A stretch of 64,000 bases of DNA from PSRJ01 sp963825305 (GCA_963825305.1 CAWGTA010000017.1:310001-374000); one strand, 5' to 3'. Positions 1 through 8,461 are shown, counted from the stretch's first letter. Made by a program: numbers and translations. Notes: generated by a model not told the origin, from the sequence alone.

Positions 1-485
1 CTGCCGCCGCACGTTTTCGTCAGATCGTACGGATTGCGCGTGGCTCCGAAAACGGTGTTGAACGTTTGCGACCCCGCGCCGAATTCGGGGGTGTTGGTCT
101 TGCCCACCGCGATCGCTCCGGCATTCTTGATGCGCGCTACAGGAATCGCATTTTGAGCGGGCACGTAATCGCGGAACAGCGGCGAACCGAAGGTCGTCCG
201 AATCCCTGCTGTTTCGAAGAGATCCTTGTGAGCTACGGGCAGCCCGTGCAGGGGGCCGAGCGGTTCGCCGCGCGCTTGCGCCTCGTCCGCCTGGCGCGCG
301 TGCTCCATGGCCTGTTCCGCCACCAGAGTGACGATGGCGTTGACTTGCGGATTGACTCGCTCGATGCGTTGCAGATGCGCCGACATCGCCTCGCGCGCAC
401 TCAACTGCTTCCCGCGTATGAGCGCCGCCATCGCGACGGCCGTGAGCGAACAGATCTGGTCTTCCGGACCGCTCCCTTCGGTCAC
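1..485 (-). CDS. Amidase (amidase signature family), N-terminal part, cut by window edge
   Basis: Reading leftward from about 485, the translation gives a typical amidase-signature N-terminus: a helical region with RVNPQVNAIVTLV, then GPLHGLPVAHKD, which carries the family's catalytic lysine (codon near 224-226), then GAIAVGKTNTPEF and NPYDLTKTCGG just before the serine-rich loop. These enzymes hydrolyse amide bonds with a Ser-cisSer-Lys triad; both serines lie beyond the left edge. The substrate cannot be told. The start is uncertain. An in-frame stop lies just upstream, and the only convenient start is GTG at 485, inside a copy of a dispersed inverted repeat (469-635). That repeat may have supplied or replaced the original start. 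Confidence 0.85.
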   Translation of the reverse strand, partial: MTEGSGPEDQICSLTAVAMAALIRGKQLSAREAMSAHLQRIERVNPQVNAIVTLVAEQAMEHARQADEAQARGEPLGPLHGLPVAHKDLFETAGIRTTFGSPLFRDYVPAQNAIPVARIKNAGAIAVGKTNTPEFGAGSQTFNTVFGATRNPYDLTKTCGG

Positions 486-635
486 GGCTCAGCAATGCCT
501 CCGGGGGCGGCGGATAGAACACTTTGTGACTGTAGCGCCACGCGTTTTTGTCGGGCCACCGCTTGTGGTCACAGGGTAGCAACCCGCGTTCGCGAGACCG
601 AATCCGACTTACCGAGCCGTGACCAGAGGGAGCGG
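469..635. repeat. Inverted-repeat element, MITE-like, copy 1
   Basis: A 27-base end at 469-495 (begins ccgctccct, then ggtcacggctcag) is matched in inverted orientation at 609-635 with a few mismatches, enclosing about 113 bases. The same ends occur at 12574-12664 around a different, shorter core. It lies between the amidase start and the tannase end. No transposase is encoded, so this is either a small non-autonomous element or a REP-like hairpin. Confidence 0.65.
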
Positions 636-648
636 TAGTTTTGCATTC

Positions 649-2163
649 CTACGGCGCTTTGCACGAGAAACTGGCCGCGTCGTTGGTGCTGCCGGTGCCC
701 TTGTAAACCGCCACTTGCGGATACGGGCACAGCGGCCGCGACATATCCACGTTGCCGCCAGCCACGTGATTGGCGATGACGGTTTCCGGCGCCGTGCCGC
801 CCTCCCGCCAGCGTTCCAGCGCGCCCATCCAGTTGATCTGGTTCGGCCCCGCACCGCCGCCGCAATGCTGCATACCCGGCGCCATAAACAGGCGGTACCA
901 GTCATCCTGCTTGGCCCCCATCTTTTTCAGCACGCTCGAGTAGTAGTTGATGCTGTTCTCCGGCGCGATCGCCGTATCGGCCCAGCCGTGATACATCAGC
1001 AGCTTACCGCCGCGCGCTTTGAACTTGGAGAGGTCCGGATCGGTCGCGTTGATTACGCCGTCATCCTTCTTATCGGCCGCGGCCGTATCGCGGTCCGCGT
1101 CGAAGGTGTGCCAATCCCACTTCGGGTCGCCATAGGTCAGGTACATGAAGGTGTCCTGGCCGATCGAGTTGGGCGCGTCGCCGCCCAGCAGCAGTGCCCA
1201 CGCCAGTTCGCTTCCAGGTTCGTAGGAAGGAAAGATCAGCGCGCCGCTCTTCGATTTGAGCGGAGCGTAGACCTTCTTCACCGCCTCCACCTGGTCCGCG
1301 TTCAGGCAATTCTGGGCACCCGAGCCGGAGCACAGCAGCGTGGCTGGATCGAAGGTGCATTTGCGCGGATCGTTCAGCAGTCCGTCTTTAACGCCATCCT
1401 TGGCGTCGCATGCCGCCAGCACGGCCTTGTTGATGATGGGATAGGTGCTCGCCGGCAGGATGTTCTTGTCGTCTTTGACTACGTCCATCCCGATGGCCAC
1501 GGTCCAGGCGTGCAGGTGCGTTTCGAAATTCGCCGGTGCGCCCGCCAGGATGGCGTCAAAGTCTTCGGGGAACCGTTGCGCGGCCTTCAGGCCTTGCCGG
1601 CCGCCGGTGGAACATCCATTCCAGTACGAGAGCCGCGCCTGCCGGCCGTAGTATTCGGCGATGAGCGTCTTGGACTTGACGGTCATCTCGTGGACCGCGC
1701 GGTAGGCGAAATCGATCATCTTTTCGGGGTGCCCGAGGGCGAAGCTGGCGCTGTTCCCTTTATGCCCGGTGTCGCTGCCGGCAGTCGCGTAACCTTCGCG
1801 CAGCGCCGCCGCCATGGCTGGGTAGCCGATCGCGCCGACGAATCCGCCGTTGCCTATGGCTTCGAATTTGCCGTTCCAGTCCGCGGCCGGCATCCAGAGC
1901 TCTATCTCGATGTGGGAATCCGACGATGGGGTAAGGACTGCCGCGATCCGGCAATATGCCGGCAACATCAGAGGTGCTGGAGCCGGACCAGGGCCGCCGC
2001 GACCCGGCGTCTGGAATGGCCCCGCCGGCACTGACTCCGCCGCGGTAATGGTGGCATCCCCAATCGAAATAGACTTCAGGCTCTCGCACGGCTTCGCCGA
2101 TTGAGCCAGCATGGCACCGGCAAATAAGGTTGCGCCGAGCGCCAGAGCAGCCACACGGTTCAT
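649..2163 (-). CDS. Secreted tannase/feruloyl esterase family protein
   Basis: 504 residues with a signal peptide (about 1-20, ending GAMLAQS). The tannase/feruloyl esterase fold is shown by YWNGCSTGGRQG at about 180-191, where Ser185 is the predicted nucleophile and Cys183 the partner of the family's CS-D-HC disulfide. GWADTAIAP carries the acid, and PGMQHCGGG carries the catalytic His and second Cys. An Asp-rich stretch (KKDDGVINATDPDLS) sits where family members bind calcium. Such enzymes cleave ester bonds of plant phenolics (gallate, ferulate) outside the cytoplasm; the exact substrate is open. Full length and intact. Confidence 0.9.
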   Translation of the reverse strand: MNRVAALALGATLFAGAMLAQSAKPCESLKSISIGDATITAAESVPAGPFQTPGRGGPGPAPAPLMLPAYCRIAAVLTPSSDSHIEIELWMPAADWNGKFEAIGNGGFVGAIGYPAMAAALREGYATAGSDTGHKGNSASFALGHPEKMIDFAYRAVHEMTVKSKTLIAEYYGRQARLSYWNGCSTGGRQGLKAAQRFPEDFDAILAGAPANFETHLHAWTVAIGMDVVKDDKNILPASTYPIINKAVLAACDAKDGVKDGLLNDPRKCTFDPATLLCSGSGAQNCLNADQVEAVKKVYAPLKSKSGALIFPSYEPGSELAWALLLGGDAPNSIGQDTFMYLTYGDPKWDWHTFDADRDTAAADKKDDGVINATDPDLSKFKARGGKLLMYHGWADTAIAPENSINYYSSVLKKMGAKQDDWYRLFMAPGMQHCGGGAGPNQINWMGALERWREGGTAPETVIANHVAGGNVDMSRPLCPYPQVAVYKGTGSTNDAASFSCKAP

Positions 2164-2228
2164 GAGTTTCCCCTCCTGTTTCGGTCTACTAAGCTATCGT
2201 ACCGGCGGAGGTTGTGTCAAAACGGAAG

Positions 2229-2287
2229 TGCACCGGCGGCAAGGACCACCAGCGCTACGTAACGCCGGCGGTCCCTGCCGCCGGTGC
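2229..2287. repeat. Dispersed palindromic repeat (ACGTAACGCCGGCGGT type), copy 1
   Basis: About 59 bases with self-complementary GCCGGCGG arms around a ctacgtaacgccggcggt core. A second copy with the same layout is at 5796-5854. Both lie directly between genes, so they may act as intergenic hairpins or terminators. Confidence 0.6.
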
Positions 2288-2290
2288 TGT

Positions 2291-2545
2291 TCAGCGGCTG
2301 CGTCGAAACGAGAGAGCCACCACCACCACACCAAACACCACGGCCAGAGCCGCCACCCCGTACACCAGCCCGAGCGACGCCTCATTCGCGGCCGATGCCA
2401 GCGTGCCGCCGCTCCGCAGGTGGAGCAGGAAGTACGCCAGCGACGCGCATCCGATGAGCAAATAGGCCAGTTTCACCAGCGCGGGAACCTCGGCGCTGGC
2501 GGCTTGTGTCGTCTCTGTCGGTATCTTGGATCGATTGGGTGACAT
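2291..2545 (-). CDS. Small two-helix membrane protein
   Basis: 84 residues. A polar N-terminus is followed by two hydrophobic segments (about 24-42, ALVKLAYLLIGCASLAYFLL, and about 58-78, LVYGVAALAVVFGVVVVALS), ending in a basic FRRSR tail. It starts 8 bases after the stop of the Rrf2 regulator gene, so the two are probably co-transcribed. No family recognised. Confidence 0.55.
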   Translation of the reverse strand: MSPNRSKIPTETTQAASAEVPALVKLAYLLIGCASLAYFLLHLRSGGTLASAANEASLGLVYGVAALAVVFGVVVVALSFRRSR

Positions 2546-2553
2546 ATTGGCTC

Positions 2554-3012
2554 TCAGTTCTTGGGAGTTTGGTCCAGTTGTACGTTGTGCTCATTGGCGC
2601 CGCCGTTGGCCATTTGCCGCGCCATCTCATCGATGGTGGCGCACCGCAGGACCGCGGTCATCGCCTTCTGCGCTTCATTCCACACGGGATAGGTGGGGCA
2701 CGTGGTCTGGTGGACACACTCATCGGGCGCACTGAGGCAGCTGTTCAGGTGGATCGGCCCTTCCACCGCCTCCACAATTTCCAGCACGGATGAGGAACGG
2801 CGCGACACCGGAAGTTCGAAGCCCCCGGTATTACCCCGGTGTGAAGTCACCAGGCCCGCGCGGGTGAGGCTTTGCAATACCTTGGAGAGGAATTGCTCCG
2901 GGCAATCTACCGCGCCTGCCAGTTCGGTGCGGCTGGCGCGCGTACCAGGCGCGACTGCCGCCAGGTGGACCATCACCCGTACGGCATAATCGGCAGCTCG
3001 TGTCAGTTGCAT
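2554..3012 (-). CDS. Rrf2 family transcriptional regulator, probable Fe-S sensor
   Basis: 152 residues from the ATG at 3012, chosen because MQLTRAADYAVRVMVHLA is the canonical Rrf2 start; the open frame extends further upstream. A winged helix (about 1-75) includes the recognition region EQFLSKVLQSLTRAGLVTSHRG and the wing GNTGGFEL. The sensor region has three cysteines in NSCLSAPDECVHQTTC, spaced C-x6-C-x5-C, close to the spacing used by IscR and NsrR to hold an Fe-S cluster. The regulator may therefore respond to NO, oxidants or Fe-S status; the ligand is inferred. Probably co-transcribed with the small membrane protein downstream. Confidence 0.88.
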   Translation of the reverse strand: MQLTRAADYAVRVMVHLAAVAPGTRASRTELAGAVDCPEQFLSKVLQSLTRAGLVTSHRGNTGGFELPVSRRSSSVLEIVEAVEGPIHLNSCLSAPDECVHQTTCPTYPVWNEAQKAMTAVLRCATIDEMARQMANGGANEHNVQLDQTPKN

Positions 3013-3178
3013 TTCAGTATATCGAGTCCTGATTATCTGGTTATCGACCCAGCATTCTAAGTGCCACGTTTCCAATGCCTTGAAAAGATAGACATTGTGG
3101 ACCACATTTGCACGCCGAAGGTGCCCGCAAACACACCCAAGTGGGTGAAATCGCTGCTTTTGCCCCTATATTGAAAGT

Positions 3179-3682
3179 ATGCCCAACCAACCGGAACCCT
3201 GGATGCGCGGCCCCATCTCCGGTGTGCACCCGCTCGTCGCGCCCATCCTTTATACGTTCCAGCAGGCCCGCGAGGATTTGGGGAAGTACACCGATGGGCT
3301 GACGGACGGCCAGATTTGGGCGGCCCCGCACGGCTTCGGCTCGGTGGGATTCCACATACGCCACATCGCCGGAAGCACCGACCGCCTCATGACCTACCTG
3401 GAAGGACGCGATCTCACCCGCGACCAACTGGCGGCACTACACGGCGAGGAACAACCCGGCAGCGAGGGCAGGGCAGAGCTTCTGGCTCAAATGGAAGCGG
3501 CCTTTCAGCGGGCCGAAACGACGGTCCGCGCGATCGATCCGGCTGCCTTGGCGGAACCCCGCTGGGTCGGCAGAAAGCGCCTGCCCACTACGGTGATCGG
3601 CTTGCTGACTCACATCGCGGAGCATATCCAACGGCATATAGGCCAAGCCATCAGCGCCGCCAAGCTGTCGCTTACACTGTGA
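3179..3682 (+). CDS. DinB-like superfamily protein
   Basis: 167 residues, consistent with the four-helix DinB/YfiT fold. Conserved features include FHIRHIAGSTDRLMTYL (about 59-75) and HIAEHIQRHIGQ near the C-terminus, whose histidines match the metal-binding His triad of the family. Relatives include thiol-dependent S-transferases and DNA-damage-inducible proteins of unknown activity, so no reaction is assigned. The stop is 12 bases before the TTG start of the E1 gene, suggesting one transcript. Confidence 0.75.
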   Translation: MPNQPEPWMRGPISGVHPLVAPILYTFQQAREDLGKYTDGLTDGQIWAAPHGFGSVGFHIRHIAGSTDRLMTYLEGRDLTRDQLAALHGEEQPGSEGRAELLAQMEAAFQRAETTVRAIDPAALAEPRWVGRKRLPTTVIGLLTHIAEHIQRHIGQAISAAKLSLTL

Positions 3683-3694
3683 ATAGGAGCCAGA

Positions 3695-5794
3695 TTGGGG
3701 ACGCCCACGACCACTGCCGAGTCCCAAGCCGCGGGGAGATTTGAGGGGCTCGACGCGGAACAACTGATCCACGCGTTCCGGCTCATGCATACCTCCCGGC
3801 GCCTGGACGATCGCGAAATTACTCTCAAGCGCCAGAGCCGTATATTCTTTCAAATCAGCGGCGCGGGGCATGAGGCGATCGAAGTGGCCGCCGGCATGGT
3901 GCTGCATCCCGGCGAGGATTGGTTCTACCCTTACTACCGCGACCGTGCGCTCTGCCTGACCCTGGGTGTGACGCCTTACGAAATGCTGCTGTCGGCGGTG
4001 GGCGCGGCGGCCGATCCCTCGTCCGGCGGGCGCCAGATGCCGTCGCACTGGGGCGACAAACGGTACAACATTGTTAGCGCGTCTTCGCCGACCGGCACCC
4101 AGTTTTTGCAGGCGGCTGGCTGCGCGGAGGCGTCGCGCTTCCGCCGGCGTGAGCACGAAGTCACACTGGTTTGTGGCGGCGATGGCGCTACCAGCGAAGG
4201 CGAATTCTGGGAGGCCCTGAACATCGCCTGTCTCAAGAGCCTGCCGCTGCTGTTCCTGATCGAAGACAACGGCTACGCGATTTCCGTCCCTACCGAATCG
4301 CAGACAGCCGGCGGCAACATTTCCCGGCTGGTGAGCGGCTTTCCCGGCCTCTTCCGCGAAGAGGTGGATGGCACCGATTTCCTGGCCTCCTACCGGGTCA
4401 TGAAAAACGCCGCCGCCTACGTGCGCGGTGGGCAGGGGCCCGCGCTGGTGCACGCGCATGTGATCCGGCCGTACTCGCACTCTCTTTCCGACGATGAGCG
4501 GATGTACAAAACGCCGGCGGAGCGCGGAGCCGAAGCGGAGCGCGATCCGGTTCTGGTGTTTCCCCGATTTCTGGTGGACGCGGGCATCCTCGACCGTCAC
4601 CGCCTGCAGCTCATTACCCACGAGGTGGATGAAGAAGTGCACCAGGCCACCGAGCGCGCGCTGCATGAAGAACCTCCCTCGCCGGCCTCGGCCATGCTGC
4701 ATCTTTATTCCGAAACGGTCGATCCGGCGTCGGGGCAATTCGAAACCGAACCGCAATTCCGCGGCGACCCCAAGACGATGGTCGACCTGCTGAACGCCAC
4801 TATGCGCGAGGAGATGCGGCGCAACCCCGACATCCTGGTGTTCGGCGAAGACGTGGCCGATTGCAGCCGGGAACAGAACCTCACGGAAGTGAAAGGCAAG
4901 GGCGGCGTCTTCAAAGTGACGGCCGGGCTGCAGATGGAGTTTGGCTGCGAGCGCAGCTTCAACAGCCCGCTTGCGGAAGCCGCCATCGTGGGCCGCGCCA
5001 TCGGGATGGCTACGCGCGGTCTGAAGCCTGTGGCCGAGATTCAATTTTTTGATTACATATGGCCAGCCATGATGCAGATTCGCGATGAGTTGGCAACTCT
5101 GCGATGGCGTTCTAACGGCAGCTTCTCATGCCCTGTCGTGATCCGCGTCCCGATCGGCGGCTACCTGAGCGGTGGCGGCATTTATCATAGCCAGTGCGGC
5201 GAGGTCGAGTTCACGCACATCCCCGGGCTGCGTGTGGTGATGCCATCGAATGCCCTGGATGCTTGCGGTCTGCTGCGCACCGCACTACGTTCCGATGACC
5301 CGGTTCTCTTCCTGGAGCACAAGCGGTTGTACCGCGAGCCGTACAACCGGTCGCAGCATCCCGGCGAGGACTTCACCATTCCATTCGGGCGAGCCAAGGT
5401 CGTCAAACCGGGCGCCAACCTGACGGTGGTGACCTACGGCGCCCTGGTGCAGAAAGCACTGCTGGCGGCTACGCAGATCGAGCGGCGCGATTCGACTGTA
5501 AGTGTCGAGGTCATCGACCTGCGAACGCTTGCGCCTTATGATTGGGAGGCCATTCGCCATTCCGTGGAGAAGACCAATCGCCTGCTGGTGGCGCATGAAG
5601 ATACGCTGTCGTGGGGTTACGGCGCGGAGATCGCTGCCCGCGCTGCCGATGAGCTGTTTTCGAAACTGGATGCGCCGGTGCGCCGCGTGGGGGCTCTCGA
5701 TACCTGGGTCGGATATCACCCGCAGCTCGAGGCCGCGATCCTGCCGCAGACCGAAAAGCTGGCCGCCGAAATGGAGGCGCTGCTGGCGTATTGA
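3695..5794 (+). CDS. Fused alpha+beta E1 component of a 2-oxoacid dehydrogenase complex
   Basis: 699 residues from TTG at 3695, with aggagc at 3685-3690. The N-terminal half (about 1-350) is the alpha chain: it carries the thiamine-diphosphate motif starting GGDGATSEGEFWEAL and ending FLIEDNGYA near residue 190. The second half (about 360-699) is the beta chain: ILVFGEDVAD, SFNSPLAEAAIVGRAIGMA, HIPGLRVVMPSN. Branched-chain or pyruvate E1 enzymes decarboxylate a 2-oxo acid and pass the acyl group to lipoyl-E2. Single-chain alpha-beta fusions occur in several phyla. No E2 or E3 gene is adjacent, so the substrate (branched-chain 2-oxo acids most likely) is inferred. Confidence 0.9.
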   Translation: MGTPTTTAESQAAGRFEGLDAEQLIHAFRLMHTSRRLDDREITLKRQSRIFFQISGAGHEAIEVAAGMVLHPGEDWFYPYYRDRALCLTLGVTPYEMLLSAVGAAADPSSGGRQMPSHWGDKRYNIVSASSPTGTQFLQAAGCAEASRFRRREHEVTLVCGGDGATSEGEFWEALNIACLKSLPLLFLIEDNGYAISVPTESQTAGGNISRLVSGFPGLFREEVDGTDFLASYRVMKNAAAYVRGGQGPALVHAHVIRPYSHSLSDDERMYKTPAERGAEAERDPVLVFPRFLVDAGILDRHRLQLITHEVDEEVHQATERALHEEPPSPASAMLHLYSETVDPASGQFETEPQFRGDPKTMVDLLNATMREEMRRNPDILVFGEDVADCSREQNLTEVKGKGGVFKVTAGLQMEFGCERSFNSPLAEAAIVGRAIGMATRGLKPVAEIQFFDYIWPAMMQIRDELATLRWRSNGSFSCPVVIRVPIGGYLSGGGIYHSQCGEVEFTHIPGLRVVMPSNALDACGLLRTALRSDDPVLFLEHKRLYREPYNRSQHPGEDFTIPFGRAKVVKPGANLTVVTYGALVQKALLAATQIERRDSTVSVEVIDLRTLAPYDWEAIRHSVEKTNRLLVAHEDTLSWGYGAEIAARAADELFSKLDAPVRRVGALDTWVGYHPQLEAAILPQTEKLAAEMEALLAY

Positions 5795-5795
5795 G

Positions 5796-5854
5796 GGTGC
5801 CGGCGACGAGGATCGCCAGCCCTACGTAACGCCGGCGGTCTTTGCCGCCGGTGC
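5796..5854. repeat. Dispersed palindromic repeat, copy 2
   Basis: Same layout as the copy at 2229-2287 (ccctacgtaacgccggcggt core, GCCGGCGG arms). It follows the E1 stop by one base, so it may serve as the 3-prime hairpin of that transcript. Confidence 0.6.
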
Positions 5855-5909
5855 GGTGCCAACTCACGTTATACTGAATGCTTCCAGTCGACTTTTCTCT
5901 AGGAGTTAC

Positions 5910-6467
5910 ATGATTCCAGCAACACAAATGCGTCCGGGGATGGTGATCGTGTTCAACAAGGAGTTGCACACGGTTTTCAGCGTCAACCACCGGACCCCGG
6001 GCAATCTCCGCGGCTTCGTGCAAGCTAAGATGCGCAATTTGCGTAGCGGCTCCATGTTTGAGCACCGCTTCTCGTCGGAAGACAAGGTGGAACGAGCCAT
6101 TCTCGACGAGCAGGAAATGGAATACCTGTACGACGATGGCGAATACTACTACTTCATGAACACCGAGAGCTACGAGCAGCTACATTTAACCAAGGATATT
6201 CTGGGAGATGCGCCGCATTACCTCATCTCCCAGTTGAAGGTCAAGGTGGAGTTCTACGAAGGCAAAGCCATCAGCGTGGAACTGCCCGCTACGGTAGACC
6301 TCAAGGTGGTCGAGACGGAGCCGGGGCTGAAGGGCGCGACTGTTTCCAACGTCACCAAGCCCGCCAAGCTGGAAACCGGCCTGGTGGTGCAGGTGCCCCC
6401 GTTCATTACGGAAGGCGAAAAGATCCGCGTGAATACCGCGGAAGGCACCTATCAGGAACGCGCATAG
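5910..6467 (+). CDS. efp: Elongation factor P
   Basis: 185 residues from ATG at 5910, preceded by aggag at 5901-5905; the open frame runs further upstream but homology begins at MIPATQMRPGMV. All three EF-P domains are present: KOW-like N-domain, OB domain 2 (FYEGKAISVELP, TEPGLKG) and OB domain 3 ending GEKIRVNTAEGTYQERA. EF-P enters the ribosomal E site and relieves stalling at polyproline. The modified loop reads HRTPGNLRGF, so the usual Lys at the tip (E. coli Lys34 in PGKGQ) is Asn, with Arg two residues later. The gene overlaps the convergent PEP-CTERM gene by 16 bases. Confidence 0.95.
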   Translation: MIPATQMRPGMVIVFNKELHTVFSVNHRTPGNLRGFVQAKMRNLRSGSMFEHRFSSEDKVERAILDEQEMEYLYDDGEYYYFMNTESYEQLHLTKDILGDAPHYLISQLKVKVEFYEGKAISVELPATVDLKVVETEPGLKGATVSNVTKPAKLETGLVVQVPPFITEGEKIRVNTAEGTYQERA

Positions 6468-7036
6468 CGCTTCCGTCGCCAAGCGACCAGCAACAGCAGA
6501 CCCACGCCGACCCCAGCCAAACCGAGTGTCGATGGCTCCGGGACCGCTTGGACTGCGTTCGAGGCGACAAACTGGAAGCCCGGATCGGCAAGCGGCGCTG
6601 CGATATAAACAAAACTGGTCTCTACCGGGGTGGTCGGGTAGAACGGCGAAAGGCCCGCCATTTCCGCAGGGGTGGTGGTGCTGTCAAAGCTGAAACCGGC
6701 CAGTGACTTTCCAGGGGCAAGAAGATCAGCAGTCGTGACAAATTGAATCGCGAAACCATCGGCGGCGCCGCCGTGGGTGACGGTGTCGGTCCAACCCGCC
6801 GGAGTAGAAATGTTGGATGGACTGGTGGGCATGAAATCTTCGCCGGGTACCCACCCGAACCAAAACGTGCCGATGGTGGTAGTACCTAGATTGTTCAGGG
6901 TCAAATCGTATTGGAACGTAGTTGGGTTGATCTGCGACTCGCTCACGGTTGCGCTGGCCATAATATCGGCGCGGACCGGGAAAGCAACAGCGCTAAGAGC
7001 GAGCGCGACGATGACGGTGACTGCGTGTGTCCTCAT
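6452..7036 (-). CDS. PEP-CTERM sorted extracellular protein
   Basis: 194 residues. A signal peptide (about 1-23, ending VRADIM) is followed by a beta-rich body without cysteines. The C-terminus is a standard PEP-CTERM anchor: VPEPSTLGLAGVGVG, then LLLLVAWRRKR. Proteins with this tail are handled by exosortase and exported or anchored, often with exopolysaccharide. No exosortase lies in the window. The 3-prime end overlaps efp on the opposite strand. Confidence 0.85.
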   Translation of the reverse strand: MRTHAVTVIVALALSAVAFPVRADIMASATVSESQINPTTFQYDLTLNNLGTTTIGTFWFGWVPGEDFMPTSPSNISTPAGWTDTVTHGGAADGFAIQFVTTADLLAPGKSLAGFSFDSTTTPAEMAGLSPFYPTTPVETSFVYIAAPLADPGFQFVASNAVQAVPEPSTLGLAGVGVGLLLLVAWRRKRYARS

Positions 7037-7283
7037 GTACTCCTCCTGCCGAGGATACTAGCGCCCGAGGGTTGCACGAAGAAGACAGGAAATCACAATT
7101 AACAACTTGTTTACGATTCGCAGACAGGTACTATAAGACCCTAAACAAGTCTATAGGAAGCAAATGAGAGATGCGAGTTGCGAGGCTGCGGCTGGCGCAC
7201 CCGGACCCTCTGGCACGCAAAAAACTCGGCCGTGGTCCGGATGCTGTGTGTGAACAGGTACGGCAGTTAGTGGAAACGCCGGA

Positions 7284-7583
7284 TTACGACTTAATTTTGT
7301 CTACGTGGATGGTGTCGCCGTCTACCTTGCCGGACACCGTAACCTTTTTCCCGGCCTGCGGAATAACCTTCGCCTGCTCGGCGATCTTGTAGATCTTGCC
7401 CTCATCGGTAACGAGCACGGCCGCCGACCCTGCCTTGATGCACTTGTTGGCGCACTCGACATTGCCCCTCATGCCGGGCATCGAAGAGCACATCTCATCG
7501 ATGATATAACCGGTGATATCTGCTGCCATGGCGCTGGCCGAAAGGCCAGCAGCTAAACTGAACAACACGATTGCCTTTTTCAC
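7284..7583 (-). CDS. Small secreted cysteine-containing protein (paralogue of the gene at 14852)
   Basis: 99 residues from GTG at 7583, with an excellent gaggagg ribosome site just upstream; the open frame extends further but has no signal there. Signal peptide about 1-20 (LSASAMAAD). The mature part has DITGYIIDEMC, then C-x3-C in VECANKCIK, then a small beta region with VTVSGKVDGDTIHVDKI. The same pattern (IT-D-MC, C-x3-C, K, VTG-D-TI-VD) recurs in the protein at 14852-15193. Function unknown; redox or metal binding is possible but unproven. Confidence 0.75.
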   Translation of the reverse strand: MKKAIVLFSLAAGLSASAMAADITGYIIDEMCSSMPGMRGNVECANKCIKAGSAAVLVTDEGKIYKIAEQAKVIPQAGKKVTVSGKVDGDTIHVDKIKS

Positions 7584-7684
7584 AGTGAGCCTCCTCTGGG
7601 TGCTGAGTCGCCTCCGACTATACTCCCGCGCGGTGGCAACGGCAAACCGCCAGGGTATTGCAAAGTACCGTTGGCAGCCATCTA

Positions 7685-8251
7685 CTATTCCGGCAGGGGG
7701 CAAAATGCACCTTGCGAAAAACCTTCCGCGGCGATGGCAAACGTGCGGTTGAAGCGGGCGCGGTAATTCTCCCAGGCGATCGCGGTGGCCAGTTCCACCA
7801 GTTGGGGCTCGCTGAATTCGCGGCGCAGGTCGGCGAACAAGGCGTCGTCGACCGCCGCCGGCGTCTTGGTCAGAGCGACTGCCAGGCGCAACACGAGTTT
7901 CTCGGCCGGTTGGAACGCGGTGCTTTCCTCAAAGCGGGCCAGATCGCCCAACTGCGCCTCGGAGATCCCGGCTCTTCTGCCAACGGCAGAATGGAGATCG
8001 ATTCAAAACGGGCAGCCCACCAGTGCGGCAACCTTGAGCTGGACCAGCTCCTTGAGGACGGGCGATATCGTCCGTGCCGAGGCGCTTAGCGCGTCCATCC
8101 ATGTGGATGCCAGCAAGGTGCCGGTATGATAGGCGGCGAGCGTTTTGCTTTTGGGGACGCGGCCGATGCGTTTTCTCAGGGCACGGTAGATCGACTTTGC
8201 GATCCAGTTCGCTTCCGAAGGGCTGACGCCTTTAACGCGGTCCATTTTCAT
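7685..8251 (-). CDS. AhpD-like/carboxymuconolactone decarboxylase family selenoprotein (TGA = Sec83)
   Basis: 188 residues if the in-frame TGA at 8005-8003 is read as selenocysteine. Before it lies ELVQLKVAALVGCPF; after it, in the same frame, IDLHSAVGRRAG. That gives C80-P-F-U83-x3-H87, aligned with the CxxC-x3-H active site of AhpD and related alkylhydroperoxidases. The rest is all-helical and of family length. A 7-bp hairpin with a 3-base loop starts about 11 bases after the TGA. Without Sec insertion the product would stop at residue 82 and lose half the active site. The likely role is peroxide or disulfide reduction in the cytoplasm; the electron donor is unknown. It stands alone, with a small convergent-side neighbour. 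Confidence 0.88.
7975..7991 (-). promoter_or_regulatory. Candidate bacterial SECIS hairpin (AhpD-like gene)
   Basis: On the minus strand ttctgcc-gtt-ggcagaa forms a perfect 7-bp stem with a G-containing 3-base loop, beginning about 11 bases after the TGA. This fits bacterial SECIS elements, which lie inside the coding region just 3-prime of UGA. Confidence 0.7.
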
Positions 8252-8317
8252 AGGATAAAACGGGCGGCTAATCCAGCAGCCCGATCCAGTCGATCTAACT
8301 ATCAGGAAATACTTCTA

Positions 8318-8461
8318 ATGGTTCCGAGACGGTTGATCTTTCCGGGTGTTCTTCTCTTGTGCAATGCCGGCTCCGCGATCGCTTGTTTTGCGGCCGGCGA
8401 TTGGAAGCGCGGCCTGTATTGGGCGGCGTCTTCTGTTTGCATCGCCAGTATTAGTGCGTGA
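8318..8461 (+). CDS. Possible small membrane peptide
   Basis: 47 residues, starting MVPRRLIFPGVLLLC, with hydrophobic stretches on both sides of a short GDWKRG turn. A weak cagga site lies upstream. Not recognised, and short enough to be a chance frame; kept because of the membrane-like composition and the otherwise empty gap. Confidence 0.35.
   Translation: MVPRRLIFPGVLLLCNAGSAIACFAAGDWKRGLYWAASSVCIASISA

Noticed and set aside
508..560. Short minus-strand peptide frame reading KRWPDKNAWRYSHKVFYPPP upstream of the amidase
   Set aside because: Looks protein-like but lies inside the inverted-repeat element and has no start or continuation; may be a gene remnant.
619..2034. Long frame on the plus strand opposite the tannase gene (471 codons)
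   Set aside because: High GC leaves few stops; the opposite strand shows a complete enzyme with catalytic motifs, and this frame has no domain or ribosome site.
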